From: Trileptium ribeirensis
Taxonomy: Eukaryota; Nematoda; Enoplea; Enoplida; Thoracostomopsidae
Assembly: GCA_030248225.1 (NCBI GenBank)
Contig: JASANE010007089.1
Span: 1 to 64,000 of the forward strand
Direction of reading: 5' to 3'
Length of the DNA: 64,000 nt
Below, piece after piece: positions 11,731 to 21,797 of the stretch; position 1 is the first letter of the stretch; every line of letters begins with the position of its first letter. The translations under genes were made by a program, and so were the position numbers. The notes beneath the pieces are model-generated. The model was not told the origin of the DNA. It did no database searches and saw only the letters and a list, made by a program, of their open reading frames with translations.

Positions 11731-12093
11731 ATGGTCCAATATTTTGAGTTATCGCGAACGTTTACTATTAATTTTGTCTTAGAATACGTCGCGAATTCAA
11801 TGTCGAACATTTATGATGATGAACATTATGCGAACTATTGCAGAGTCCTGAATAGCAGGAACTCTTTTATTTGGTACTTTAACAATACAACAACTGTGAT
11901 TAACAATTTTATGTTAAGCACTATTGTGAGTCCTCGGTTACAGGAACTCCTATCGACATTTTATATTTATTCATGGCCGATATGGACAATGGTTAATCTT
12001 TGCCTCGTCACGGATGAACGATGTATGCCCGCGGGAACCGCGTTATACATCAACAATGGCAGTATATACTATGAGCATAGTGGAGTGTACTGA
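11731..12093 (+). CDS. Hypothetical 120-aa ORF Z
   Basis: Open frame from ATG 11731 to a TGA at 12091. Asn/Tyr-rich and fairly hydrophobic, with no domain I recognise and no obvious signal peptide. It follows the large decayed ORF Y after a 105-bp AT-rich gap and is the last coding-like stretch before repeat B. In AT-rich DNA a 120-codon frame is only mildly unusual, so it may be spurious or the C-terminal remnant of the cargo region. Confidence 0.35.
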   Translation: MVQYFELSRTFTINFVLEYVANSMSNIYDDEHYANYCRVLNSRNSFIWYFNNTTTVINNFMLSTIVSPRLQELLSTFYIYSWPIWTMVNLCLVTDERCMPAGTALYINNGSIYYEHSGVY

Positions 12094-12486
12094 CGAATCG
12101 AGCTTGTCTCATTAAATACCGATAAATTGGGTACATCCCGTATTGATTTATATTACTTGTTTTCAGCATAATTTGTATTATATGGTGCCTTTGGAAAAAT
12201 TCCATATTATTTTCCATTCATAAAATTTACAAAAAATTTTCATAAAAATTTAAATAATTATAAAATCCAAAAACAATAAAAAAATTCAGAAAATTCCAAA
12301 TATTTTTATTTTCACTTATTTTTGGTTTTGTCATGAATCTTGTCATTAATTTTTGCTCATTATAGCGATTTACGTGTACTGCCTTATTTTCGTTGGGTTT
12401 CCAAATAATTGGAGCTTTCATTTATATATTTGGTGTTACTTGTATTATTATTTGTTATTACTTGTTATTTTCATAGTTGTTGTTAC
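12094..12486. other. AT-rich spacer
   Basis: No coding or RNA feature seen. A/T-rich with several A- and T-runs between ORF Z and the hairpin unit. Confidence 0.5.
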
Positions 12487-12614
12487 CCATGCCGGGACGC
12501 CATGGGCTTACTAAGGGGGGTGTCGGGGCTGGGGCCTTTTCACCACAAAATTTTTCTTTTTCTTTTCAATAAGCCCCCACGCCGCCCTGGTATTCCCTGT
12601 CGTCCTCGGCATGG
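12487..12614. repeat. 128-bp inverted-repeat (hairpin) unit, GC-rich
   Basis: Outer arms CCATGCCGGGACG (12487-12499) and CGTCCTCGGCATGG (12601-12614) are reverse complements apart from one inserted base. Inner arms GGGCTTA and TAAGCCC also pair. The left arm has three long G-runs within about 25 bases (from about 12514), a G-quadruplex candidate. It stands out from AT-rich surroundings and may be a small foldback element or a structured 3' end. Confidence 0.55.
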
Positions 12615-12714
12615 AATATGAGCGTAATATTTACGTAAACTTATATATAACTTGCTATATATAATATAAAACTAGCTATGTATTTACTTATAAATATATA
12701 AAATATAATAAAAC

Positions 12715-13440
12715 TTATATAATTATCAAAATTAACTCATACCCGTAAATTTCCCAAAACCTAAATTTATTAAACAAAGTTATATAAAATACACTTTTTC
12801 TTTCCCAATACCCCTTTTCTACAATATATCCCATATTCACCCACCCTCTCCCTCTTAAACCCCAAAATAACGCCAAATTCCATTTTTCCTCCCTTTCCCA
12901 CTTTTTCAGCCAAAATCCCAACCTCTCCCTTTCCATCAAACCTTAATCAATTCCCCTAAACTTTTCATATCTTTTTCACATCACCATACCCATCCACATA
13001 TTAAACCCCCTCCTTCCCCTTCTTCTTATTTTCTATAAATTTACCCTTTCCAAAAATATCCTTTTTCTCCCCTTTCTCATCTTTTTCAAATATCCCCCAT
13101 TGCCTCAAAATTCAACCCCTATCCCTCAAATTTTATTATTTTTTCCTTAGCATACCCCTTCCTATATCTACTCCACCCCTTTCCCATTTCTCTATTTTTC
13201 ATAAATTTCACCTTTCCTTAAAATCCCAATTTTCCTCATTTTTCCACATTTTTCAAACCTCTCCCATTTTCTAAATACTTAACCCCCACTTCTCAAGTTT
13301 ATAATGCCAACTCCCCTACCTACCTCCTTCACCATATTAAAATTCCACTACCCATCTTCCCCTACTTTTTCCAAACCACACCTCCACCTTCCCACCCCAT
13401 TTCTCATTTTAAATTTTCCATTAAAATTCCCCTAAATTAT
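12715..13440. repeat. G-depleted tract (about 700 bp)
   Basis: From roughly 12770 to 13440 the + strand is almost free of G: I count only about a dozen, and several 60-base rows have none. A, C and T are all abundant and C-runs are frequent. The bases on both sides have ordinary G content. No conserved ORF is visible; the minus-strand frame at 12715-12939 exists only because the strand lacks C. It sits between the hairpin unit and the region leading to repeat B. Confidence 0.7.
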
Positions 13441-14291
13441 ATACTAAATATGTAATATATATGTTATTATTTTCGCGTGAACCCCGTATCACTCTAGTAC
13501 GGTACGCAGTACCGTTTGTTTTCGTCAGCAGGGCGTATTCCATATTCATAAACGATTACTCGTTTTGATATAGTGATTTTGATTCATTAGTATGTATTAT
13601 GATGATTATTATGATGGTTATGTTTGGAATTTAATTCGAATTTGGTGACTTAGCTAGGACTTGTAACGTGTACAGTGCGTTTGGCCAGTTGAATTTGATA
13701 TAGAAATCGATCGACAGTGTTTGGTTGTACTTCAACATGGATTTTATTCATTAGTTTTATATTATTGGTTATGTAGCTACTCGCTACCTTCACGTTTACG
13801 TGTTGTTTTTGGTTAAACGGCTTGCGCGTTTAATCGGAATTTCATGGAAACGGAACGGAGCAAGAGATACATTGCCTAGCATTGGTTTAGATCTGTATAG
13901 CACATACGCTCGTGATTTGTGATATTGGTGCGCAAAGTATAGCGCTAGGAAGTAGCGGCTTAGTATTTTTAGTGCAAAGAATTGCACGGTGTTAATCTTG
14001 CGTTGGCTTTTAATTGTAGTGAAACGACGAGTCTCTTGTGATATCAAGTCCTAGTGACATCGGACTACACATGTTAGCCCTGAGTGGGTATAGACTTGTC
14101 CAGCTTTTCGAATGTGTTCGCGCAGAGCATTTTTATAACAGTAGGACAACGTTTAATGTCGGCAGGGTACCGTTGTACCCGATTTGCCTTTTTGTGCGTT
14201 CTGCATGCCGTTGAGCGTGTTGAATCGCGAGTCAAAACCTGATTATCAGTATTTTCCAACGTCAGCCAAACTCACACGGGTGGTACATATA
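13441..14291. other. Unassigned sequence before repeat B
   Basis: No gene recognised. A short perfect hairpin ACGGTAC-GCA-GTACCGT lies at 13499-13515. If 14292-14575 is the 3' LTR, this would be 3' untranslated sequence, but I see no clear polypurine tract immediately before the repeat. Confidence 0.4.
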
Positions 14292-14575
14292 ACAAATCGC
14301 CTGGTGATTAATGATGAGCAAGCTAAGTGAAGGGACATGCTTATTAAATGTGTACCCTAAGTTCTCGTGCTAAAGTATATCCTACCCTTTGGGTGCAACC
14401 ACACGTCTATCGACGGAATAACCCTGCGTTGGATGGAAAACTACCTGAACTGCTTCGATTCGTCGAATAGAGAGAGTTCTGAACGCTTGCCGTTGAGTCG
14501 AACAGTGTCAGGACGGGAAGTTGGAAGGAAATTTTCTATTAATGGTACTGTATCGAGCTGGAATGTGGACACTGT
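14292..14575. repeat. Direct repeat copy B (candidate 3' LTR)
   Basis: Second copy of the 218-500 repeat, same orientation, with around fourteen scattered differences. After the shared end the flanks are unrelated, consistent with a mobile-element boundary. Together with copy A it would delimit a 14.4-kb unit. LTR identity is inferred. Confidence 0.5.
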
Positions 14576-14753
14576 ACATTTATTAGTTAATGTTAACATA
14601 TGTATTGGTGTGCGAGATGAGCTGTGTTATAAATTTCTGAAGTGTTGAAAAGCTTAACCTAAATTCGAGACTCTTATATCAGATCGTCGTGAACAGTTTC
14701 CGGTAATATTCATCAGAAATAGTGCTGAGTGTTCACGCATAGGCGTTCCTGGC

Positions 14754-15490
14754 TTGAAAACTTTTCAGCGGTTCTTTTATTCTTAAAATAACACGCAAAG
14801 TGTTCGGTACAACGGAAACACTGTTAAAACTAATAGTAATCAAGAACTTTCAAGAACTTGACATAATTAATTCTGCCTAAGAACCGACAATATATCACAC
14901 AGAATTTTCATTTTCGTCAGAACCATCTTCTCACAGAACTTTTGCGACATGAAATTACAAAAATTAAAGCACTTATAAAGAAGTTCCCGAGACATAATCA
15001 AATCAAATTTTTATTCCTCTTCCAAACAAACATTAACTTGTACACACTGCTTCATTACGAGTCACATCTCCGCACCATTGGCCCCAAAAGCTTAGTTTTA
15101 AAAGACTTGGGTTGTGCTTCGAATTTTGTTGATTTATTTAAGCTCATTTGCATAAATGTCTTTTATTTGGTTTATTAGCTAAGTCTAATTTAAGCCGATT
15201 TCAAGTTACAGTTGCTAGTTTTGATTTTATTGTGCTACAGATCACGCGTATTTTAAAATAGCGGAAGATTACCAGGCTAGTGAATACATATCACAAATTG
15301 ATGATATATGGTTGGTTGTTATTTGCGCTTAGATCGAACTTTTAAATGCATTGTAGAGTTCTATATTACGGTTTGGCTTTGGATTAACTATTCTTTCATT
15401 TTTTTAAAAGCATAGCTGGCACACGCAAAGGATTGCGTCACAGACATCTATCTGACGAGAGTGCAAACTATTGGCAAAGCATTTTAAAAA
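14754..15490. other. Unassigned left part of the duplication
   Basis: No recognisable gene. A 78-codon frame at 14942-15178 is shared with copy 2 but starts at a non-ATG codon and shows no domain; in DNA this similar, shared openness is not evidence of coding. Confidence 0.4.
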
Positions 15491-15597
15491 GGAAGACCCA
15501 TACTCGGCTTCCTCGACAGTTTTGGTTATAAAGGAAGACCTATACTCGGCTTCTGCAGTAATTCTATACTAAAGGAAACGCCTATACTCGGGTTTCC
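15491..15597 (-). repeat. Three tandem stem-loops at the CR1-like 3' end
   Basis: Three spaced hairpins: 15491-15512 (GGAAG...CTTCC), 15533-15553 (GGAAG...CTTC) and 15574-15597 (GGAAAC...GTTTCC). They share the loop core of the CCTATACTCG type. The third differs on both sides of the stem so pairing is kept. They lie just beyond the stop of the antisense RT, in its 3' untranslated region, where CR1-clade elements often carry short repeats recognised by their RT. Confidence 0.7.
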
Positions 15598-15651
15598 GAT
15601 ACACGTTGTCACAGTTTGCACGCAGGAGAATTACCTTATAGACTTGGCACC

Positions 15652-16500
15652 CTATGTCACAGTGACACTTTGGTGGGTGTAACGTAAAGCATTTTTGAAC
15701 GAGGCAACAGTGCTGGCAGTAACAACATCGTCACGGAGAGCATTCTATTTGGCAATGACTCTCCAGTTGAACGAATAGGCCCTGATGTTGATCCGTGCAT
15801 AGCGAACAGCCACCAGCTTCATGCTGTTGCCCCGAAGATGCCGCGTGACTGACGGAGCAAATAGTTATTGAGGCTGGAGAATAGTGCATCGATGCAAAAT
15901 CTTGTAAACATGGATTAGATCTATCGTTTCACGCCGTTGGGCAAGGGTAGAGTTGATGTCTGGATTGAGATCGGTAGCAAGTCGCAGACATCTGTGTTGA
16001 GTGGCCTCGAGTTTGTCAATCAGCGTCACATACTGAGGAGACCACACGACAGTAACGAATTCGAGGACGGGTCGCACGTATGCTTTGAATAGAGGTATGA
16101 TCACGTCTGATGTACGAGCAGCAACGGTACGGCGAATTAACCCAATTCTTTTGTTCGCCTTCCTGACGATGTGGTCGATGTGTTGGTTCCATCGTAGGTC
16201 GTCGGAGAGCACCACACCAAGGTCACGGATGGATGTTGTCTGGACTATTGGCCCATCTCTGAGGTAATACGTGAAAGGATGAGGAAAGGTCGAACACCAA
16301 GGCTTTTGCACTTTGCAAGCTTAGGGACAAGCAATGAGTCGTCACACCATAGTTCGAGCTCCTCGATAGCCAGCTGAAGAACCCAGGAATCAACACGACT
16401 GGATATTACTTTTCGGAGTCTAACATCGTCTACAAAGAGATCGAAGTCGAGCATAATCTTGTATCTTAATTGGTGAAGTGGCGTGCTAGACATTTTATTC
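15652..16500 (-). pseudogene. CR1/Jockey-type LINE, RT palm to C-terminus
   Basis: 5'-truncated non-LTR reverse transcriptase on the minus strand. It begins in the palm with LFVDDVRL (FVDD at 16425-16436, the usual F/YADD with Ala to Val), then DLGVVLSDDLRWNQHIDHI, AYVRPVLEFVTVVWSP and LEATQHRCLR, the typical thumb and C-terminal order. A frameshift lies near 16270-16310. In-frame stops occur at 15865-15867 (TAA) and where a Trp is expected in the AK-W-NAL block. The distal end at 15652-15654 is followed by the three stem-loops. No endonuclease is present. It is antisense to the adjacent gag and presumably inserted into that element's leader. Confidence 0.85.
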
Positions 16501-17998
16501 ACATAGCAGGCGATTAGGTAATTGCACTTTACATTTAGGTACCATAGAACTTAACTAATTATTTTAGTAATATCAGCTTTTCTCAATTAAAAACTTAAGG
16601 TCTATAACTATGTATTAAGAGTGGCAAAGTACTAGTTTTATTAGTCCTAATCATACGTAAAAATTTCGGCCCGAGTGTTGAGTGAGTAACCACCAGGGTG
16701 AGAGTGCAGGTGGGTCTCAAATACAGTAGTAGTGTTACTTGTGGAGTCTGGCTGTCATCCGGGGTCGACAAAGCAAGTAATACTAGTCTTGAGAAGACCG
16801 GGCGAGTAAGGGGAGTGGATTCGGACGACCAAAATCTCCAGCAACTCTATGCCTGGTAACCAGCCAGTGGATAAGCCATCCGGGGATCTAGGGATTGAGT
16901 AAACTTCAGCTATTCGGTAGTCGACCGCTACTGTTTAGTTCATCGTAAGTAGCCTACCAGCCATCCGGGGGTGACTACAAACATAATATAACCGGCACTT
17001 ATTAGCGTAATTCTAAGGCTCACATTAAGGTAATTAATTAACCCTGCAATCGGACAGCCATCCGAAGGTCAGTTGTATGAACTCACAACAGTTTTGGTAA
17101 AGTATTAGCTAATCTAAAAGCAACCGGTTGTCAATCAAAGCGTAGCCATCTAAATAAGGATCGTATTAGCGTAAACCTAGGAATCTAGGACAGGTACTCA
17201 GATAAAAGTGCGTCGCCAGCCATCCGGAGGCGGTCGTACAAACCTCATAAGAGGCGTAATAGAATAGCACGTAATCCAAACATAACGCTAGTAGCCTTAG
17301 GTACACGCCTAGATTGCTTAGGTGGCCGAAGAGTGTGCAAGAATCTAACAGGTGTGAACGAGCCGGTATCAAAATTGAGTGATCAGTGAGCCTATTGGCG
17401 TAGGGGTAGTGAGAGCTAAAAGTTAAGAGCAGAGACTCTAATCCTTCACTAGTCAAACTTTGTATCACAGCGACGGATCATATTAGCTCATTATCGTGCC
17501 TTAACATTTTATCTGGTTCTGCAATAAACATTGTTAAGTACGCGCTTGGTGTTCGAGTATCTGAACCAGTGCGATCGAGCCGAGCAAGGTACACGCAGCA
17601 ATGCGAAAGATAGGGCATTAATACTGATTACGCAAAGAAGGACGCAAGCTATATTCACGTCCCGCCGGCGTTCTACTGGCCACACCTCAAACCGCACAAT
17701 CTTTCGGTGAAGAATCCCGTCCCTTTTAAGTACCTATAGCCGACATATGGATAATCCCCTACCAACCCCTGCTCCAACAAAAAAACAAAATAACATGCTG
17801 ACCAGAATGTTGTGTAAAAGTTTGACAGTTTAAACATAAAATATAATTGGTCAGTATTTTGCAAAAATTCAAAAAGTAACCCCACTAACCCAGATAAGGC
17901 AGAAGCCAAAATAGAAGTTATTTATACGGTAGTAGCAATTAGTGGACCTCATAACCAGGACGTTTTTACGCAAGCCTGTTTAATTTTTAAAATACTAA
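16501..17998. other. Leader of the second LTR element, with spaced motif repeats
   Basis: No coding frame recognised between the antisense LINE and the gag start at 17999. It may include the LTR or leader of the gag-pro element, but I found no second copy of it in the same element, so this cannot be shown. It contains five spaced GCCATCCGG motifs, listed separately. Confidence 0.4.
16751..17230 (+). repeat. Five spaced GCCATCCGG motifs
   Basis: Occurrences near 16753 (GTCATCCGGGG), 16875, 16960, 17057 (GCCATCCGAAGG) and 17218 (GCCATCCGGAGG). Spacing is 85-161 bases and the following bases are partly alike (the last two both run GGNGGTC/GGTCAG then TNNAAC), so they may be the surviving cores of a diverged tandem repeat of about 100 bp. 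Present also in copy 2 of the duplication. Confidence 0.55.
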
Positions 17999-18659
17999 AT
18001 GTCACCTCAGCGAACGACACCTAGCGCAGCAATCCCGAAAGAATCGACGATGCAAGAAAAGAACGTCGAAAATGGAAAACCGACAGCGACAAGTCATAGC
18101 ACAATGCAAGAACCAAAAGAAACAACGCAGGAACCAAACCCGAACAATCGAGCCAGAAAGCCAAGAGCAACAACAAAACGGAAGAAACTTACAAGAAACG
18201 AACACCGAAACGTTTCAAGAAAAAACAAGCATCGACGAACTATTCACAGCAATGGAAGAACGTGAAAAAGAAACCCGAAAAATGATGCAAGTACTCCAGC
18301 AACAAAATGAAAGACAATTGCAGTTCATAAAGAAGCATGTAACTTTGACTAAAGAACTGCAACAATTATGCCAAAGTTTTGACCAAAACGAATCGCAGAT
18401 TTCACCGACACAACCAAGAAAATAATTACAAAATGATGATGGGGATGGAGGAATCTAAGTATGCCAAGACAACGTAAATCAAGGAAGACCCTTCAACCGA
18501 GGCCAAGTGTGGACGGTGCCGAACAACGACAAAGAATCGGAGCAAGGTTACCCGATAACAATTACGGTCAGAGACCAAGAAGTAACCGGTGGAAAAAGAA
18601 GCACAATCGAGATTTACGAGCAACAACAACAATCGAGCAAAAACGATAACAAGAATATA

Positions 18660-19780
18660 ACAACCGGTGAATATCGAATGCGATTCGGTGCAGGCGGTGC
18701 AAGTCAAAAGCGATCCAACGCAAATCGAGACCAATCTAATACAAACTACGATTATTTCAGTGCAACCACAGAACGATTCGGTACAAAATCAATGCGACCC
18801 AATACAAACCGAGCTCAAGCTGAAACAAAATTCGATCCATTCGGTGCAATCAACGATCAATTCGATGCAATTCAAACAAGACCCGATGCAAATCGATACG
18901 CATTATGACCGATACAGTGCAAACAATGACAAAGTTGGTGCAAATCGAATACGATTCAACGTAAACCAAGATCAATCCGATACAAACTGACCGAATCGGT
19001 GCAAGTAAAGAACCAATCGGTGCAAGTAAAGAACCAATCGGTGCAAATCGAAATCGATTCAAAATAAACAATGACCAACCTGACATAAACTACGACTAGT
19101 CGGTAGTGGAACTACATTTGTGAGCGGAGCTTGGGCTGTGGCATTACGAATGTACTCAATTTTATGTTCTTGTAACTACATTGCATTGGGCATAGGGCTT
19201 TATCATTGGTAAAAATATATTTGAATTCTTCGACCCAAAAACCCTATAGTGGTTTGATCGAAACGATTCTATTTCAATAAATAACACAAATATTGCAAAA
19301 TTCTCTATTGTAGCTGCATAAGCTTAACTAATTAGTTAATTACTTATTAAACATTTAAAATTTTTAATCCCAAATATCAGGTATACACTCTGACATGATA
19401 GGCTTTCAAACAAAAAAGTTTTTAAAAATCGGTTTAGTGGTTCTTGAGATCCGTCGGACCGAACGAACGGACGGACATCGACCTTTTTAGTCCCAGACAG
19501 AAAATTTTAGTCCCAGACAGAAAATAAAAACGCTTCGCTCGGTTTCGCCTCGCTCCGCTCAATCAATTCGGTGCAATCCAACGTAAACTCGGAACAATTC
19601 GGTGCAAATCAATATCGAGTCGGCACGAACCACATGCGATACAATACTAACTGAGATCAAAGCGACACGAATTATGAACAATTTGGTACAAATCAAGAGC
19701 AAGTCGGCGCAAATCAAGATCGAATCGGTGCAAATAAAGAACGAATCGGTGCATGTCAAACGGTGAACACATGGGATCAA
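18660..19780 (+). repeat. Degenerate short tandem repeats with CGGTGCAAATC core
   Basis: Many imperfect units of about 18-27 bases built around (AAT)CGGTGCAAATC(AA), for example four near-consecutive units at 18990-19050 and four at 19680-19755. They encode the Gln/Asn/Asp-rich middle of the gag. The array is split by the TIR element at 19121-19561. Confidence 0.7.
19121..19561. mobile_element. TGAGCGGAGC-ended TIR element, copy 1
   Basis: Ends TGAGCGGAGC (19121-19130) and GCTCCGCTCA (19552-19561) are perfect inverted repeats. The body has no coding capacity and interrupts the gag repeat array. The right part carries tetramer-like CGAACGGACGGAC and, here only, a doubled 20-bp unit (19485-19504 and 19505-19524). 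Related copies are at 57916-58335 (same duplicated locus) and 33209-34000 (independent, opposite orientation). No clear target-site duplication, so the superfamily is unknown. Confidence 0.65.
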
Positions 19781-21442
19781 CTACAAGTCCCGAGCGTGAC
19801 AACAAATTACGGTGCAGCTCAAAGGGTAAACGGATACAACCGAATGCAAACCCCATACGTGACGAAGAATTGCGGGACGTATCAAACGACGAGCACATGG
19901 AACCAAGTGCAACTCAACAACAACCGGAGCAATACAAAACGACGCGTATCGATATTACGGTGCAACGCCTATGATACCGCAGTACAATCAAATCCCACTC
20001 GCGGGAAGTAATTCGAAGATCCATCCCGGAGTACCATTAGCAACAGCAACACAGTATATAAATAAACTGCACCAACCGCGACCTGATGGCGATGAACCAA
20101 CAGTTAATCGAAGCGTTGATCAAGGTGGCGACTAAACAAACACCGCAGGTACGGAACACAACGCAACAATCAATAGGCCAAGCGATCATGGTCAAGATGG
20201 AGAATGAAGTCCGAAACCTACAATCGTACAAGGCGACAGCAGCTTCGAGGAATTTCACAGAGAACTCGAGAAAGCGCTAGCCCAAGATGGAATTGACGAT
20301 GCACAAGAGAAACTCCGAGTCTTGAAAGCCAATATACCAAGCGGAAGAATACTTGGAAGTATTGACGCTCGAAAACGCTAAAGAACTTAGCAACTACAAC
20401 GAATTGGTCAAAAACTTTGAAGAACGATTCGATTTTCACGACGAATCACATGATCAAGTTATAGAGTCTACGTCAAACGGGAACGGTCAAAGACTTCGTT
20501 TATGGATTACGGGTGTATGCAGAACGACACCTGACCGCGAGAAGCATACCCGAGTCAATCGTCAACGAGGTCCTCAAGTCCGCACTGATCACAGGATTAA
20601 AGAATGACATTCTAAACCGATTGTGCGTGACGAAAGAACAGACGTTCACGACATTGAGAGAGAAAGCCGAAGCAGTCGAGAACTTGGATCAACAAACGAC
20701 CCAAGGATTACAAAGCATAGACGAGCAACGACCAAGGTATAGAGAAATACAATCGAGTCAACCGAGTACAAACCAAACGAGACGAACACCGGCCAACAAG
20801 AGATTGTAAAGACCGCAAACGCAATGGTGGAACACTCAATCGATACAAGTACCACAACAGCAACAAATCGTGCAACCGTGGACGATACCGATACCAGTGA
20901 TGCCAACACAGAACGGCATGAATTACCAACAACCGGTACAACTATATTACCAACCGATGGAAATGCAACAAGCAACGTCGCAAGCGATATGCTCGGGGCA
21001 AATGTCGCAAGCATCAACGAAACCGCAGATGAATTGGCAAAAAGAGCAAAGAATGTCAATATCGATGATAAATAAACAACAGCAAAATTGGCAAACGTTG
21101 ACGAACCAAACGCCACCAAGATGCAACAACTGTGGTAGGCATGGCCATATTATAGAACAATGCTTTCCAAGGAACGCAGAGAAAAACGCAAGAGGAGCGC
21201 GAATGGAGAATCAGCAACATAACCACAACCGATACAGAGTGGTACCAAAGGGATCGAGTCCATATAACGAAAGAATGAACAATGAACCGACGAGATCGAG
21301 TGGAGTACAACAAAGAAAGAACATTACAAAAGAACCAAAGAACACCGAAGATATATCGGCTGAAAAAGAACAATTCGTAGCATTGAACCAAATAGATAGA
21401 ACAGAAGAACATGAACTATATACCGACCTGACGGTGCTGTAA

Positions 21443-21775
21443 AGATACTACATCGATGCGTACCTGGAAGGGACTGAGAAACTTCGAGGTCTGTTCGGTA
21501 CTGGGGCACAAATAATAATCAGCGAGGAACAATACGAAAAACACTTCAGTCACTTGCCGCTCAAAGAAACGCCATTATGCCCGGTAGCGTTCAATGGAGA
21601 ATTCGCACAAAGAGCGATAGGCTTCTTCTTTGTACCGGTCCAGTTAGAAAAGAAGGTTCGAAAGATACTATTCATTGTGATGCGAAATTTTTCCAAGATT
21701 CATATATATGGACACGATTTCCTAGCAGCATTCGAATTGGTAATTGGCTATCGGCAATTAGAAATATCTGACTAG
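21443..21775 (+). pseudogene. pro: Retropepsin-like protease after Gag, catalytic Asp absent
   Basis: In the same frame as the Gag zinc-knuckle ORF, separated from it only by the TAA at 21440-21442. The active-site block reads RGLF-GTG-AQIII (21497-21505), where the family has D-T/S-G-A; the catalytic Asp codon is GGT (Gly). The distal block IYGHDFLAAFELVI corresponds to the usual I/L-x-G-x-D-F-L region. It ends at TAG 21773-21775. The same Gly is in the duplicate copy, so the loss preceded the duplication. Confidence 0.7.
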
Positions 21776-21797
21776 AAAATTTTTACCCCATACGTAA

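Larger units (their letters stand above)
17999..21442 (+). pseudogene. gag: Gag of a second LTR-type element
   Basis: Capsid-type polyprotein of an LTR retrotransposon, spread over several frames. The N-terminal third (17999-18425) is Gln/Lys-rich and coiled-coil-like. A long Gln/Asn-rich region (18507-20260) is built of degenerate DNA repeats and is interrupted by the TIR element at 19121-19561. The capsid C-terminal domain is at about 20470-20700 (YAERHLTARSIPESI, LKSALITGL), and one CCHC zinc knuckle is CNNCGRHGHIIEQC (21122-21163). The last frame ends at TAA 21440-21442, and the protease follows in that same frame. Gag identity rests on the capsid pattern plus the knuckle and adjoining protease. 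The superfamily (Gypsy versus another) is not settled because no attached RT remains. Confidence 0.75.

Noticed and set aside
12715..12939. 74-codon minus-strand frame in the G-free tract
   Set aside because: It is Gly/Glu/Trp-rich only because that strand lacks C; it is compositional.
14942..15178. 78-codon frame present in both copies of the duplication
   Set aside because: The copies are nearly identical DNA, so sharing the frame is not independent evidence; the start is not ATG and there is no domain.
19559..19898. Antisense frames over the gag minisatellite with Cys/Thr/Asp repeats
   Set aside because: They are the reverse strand of the Gln/Asn-rich coding repeat and carry no independent signal.
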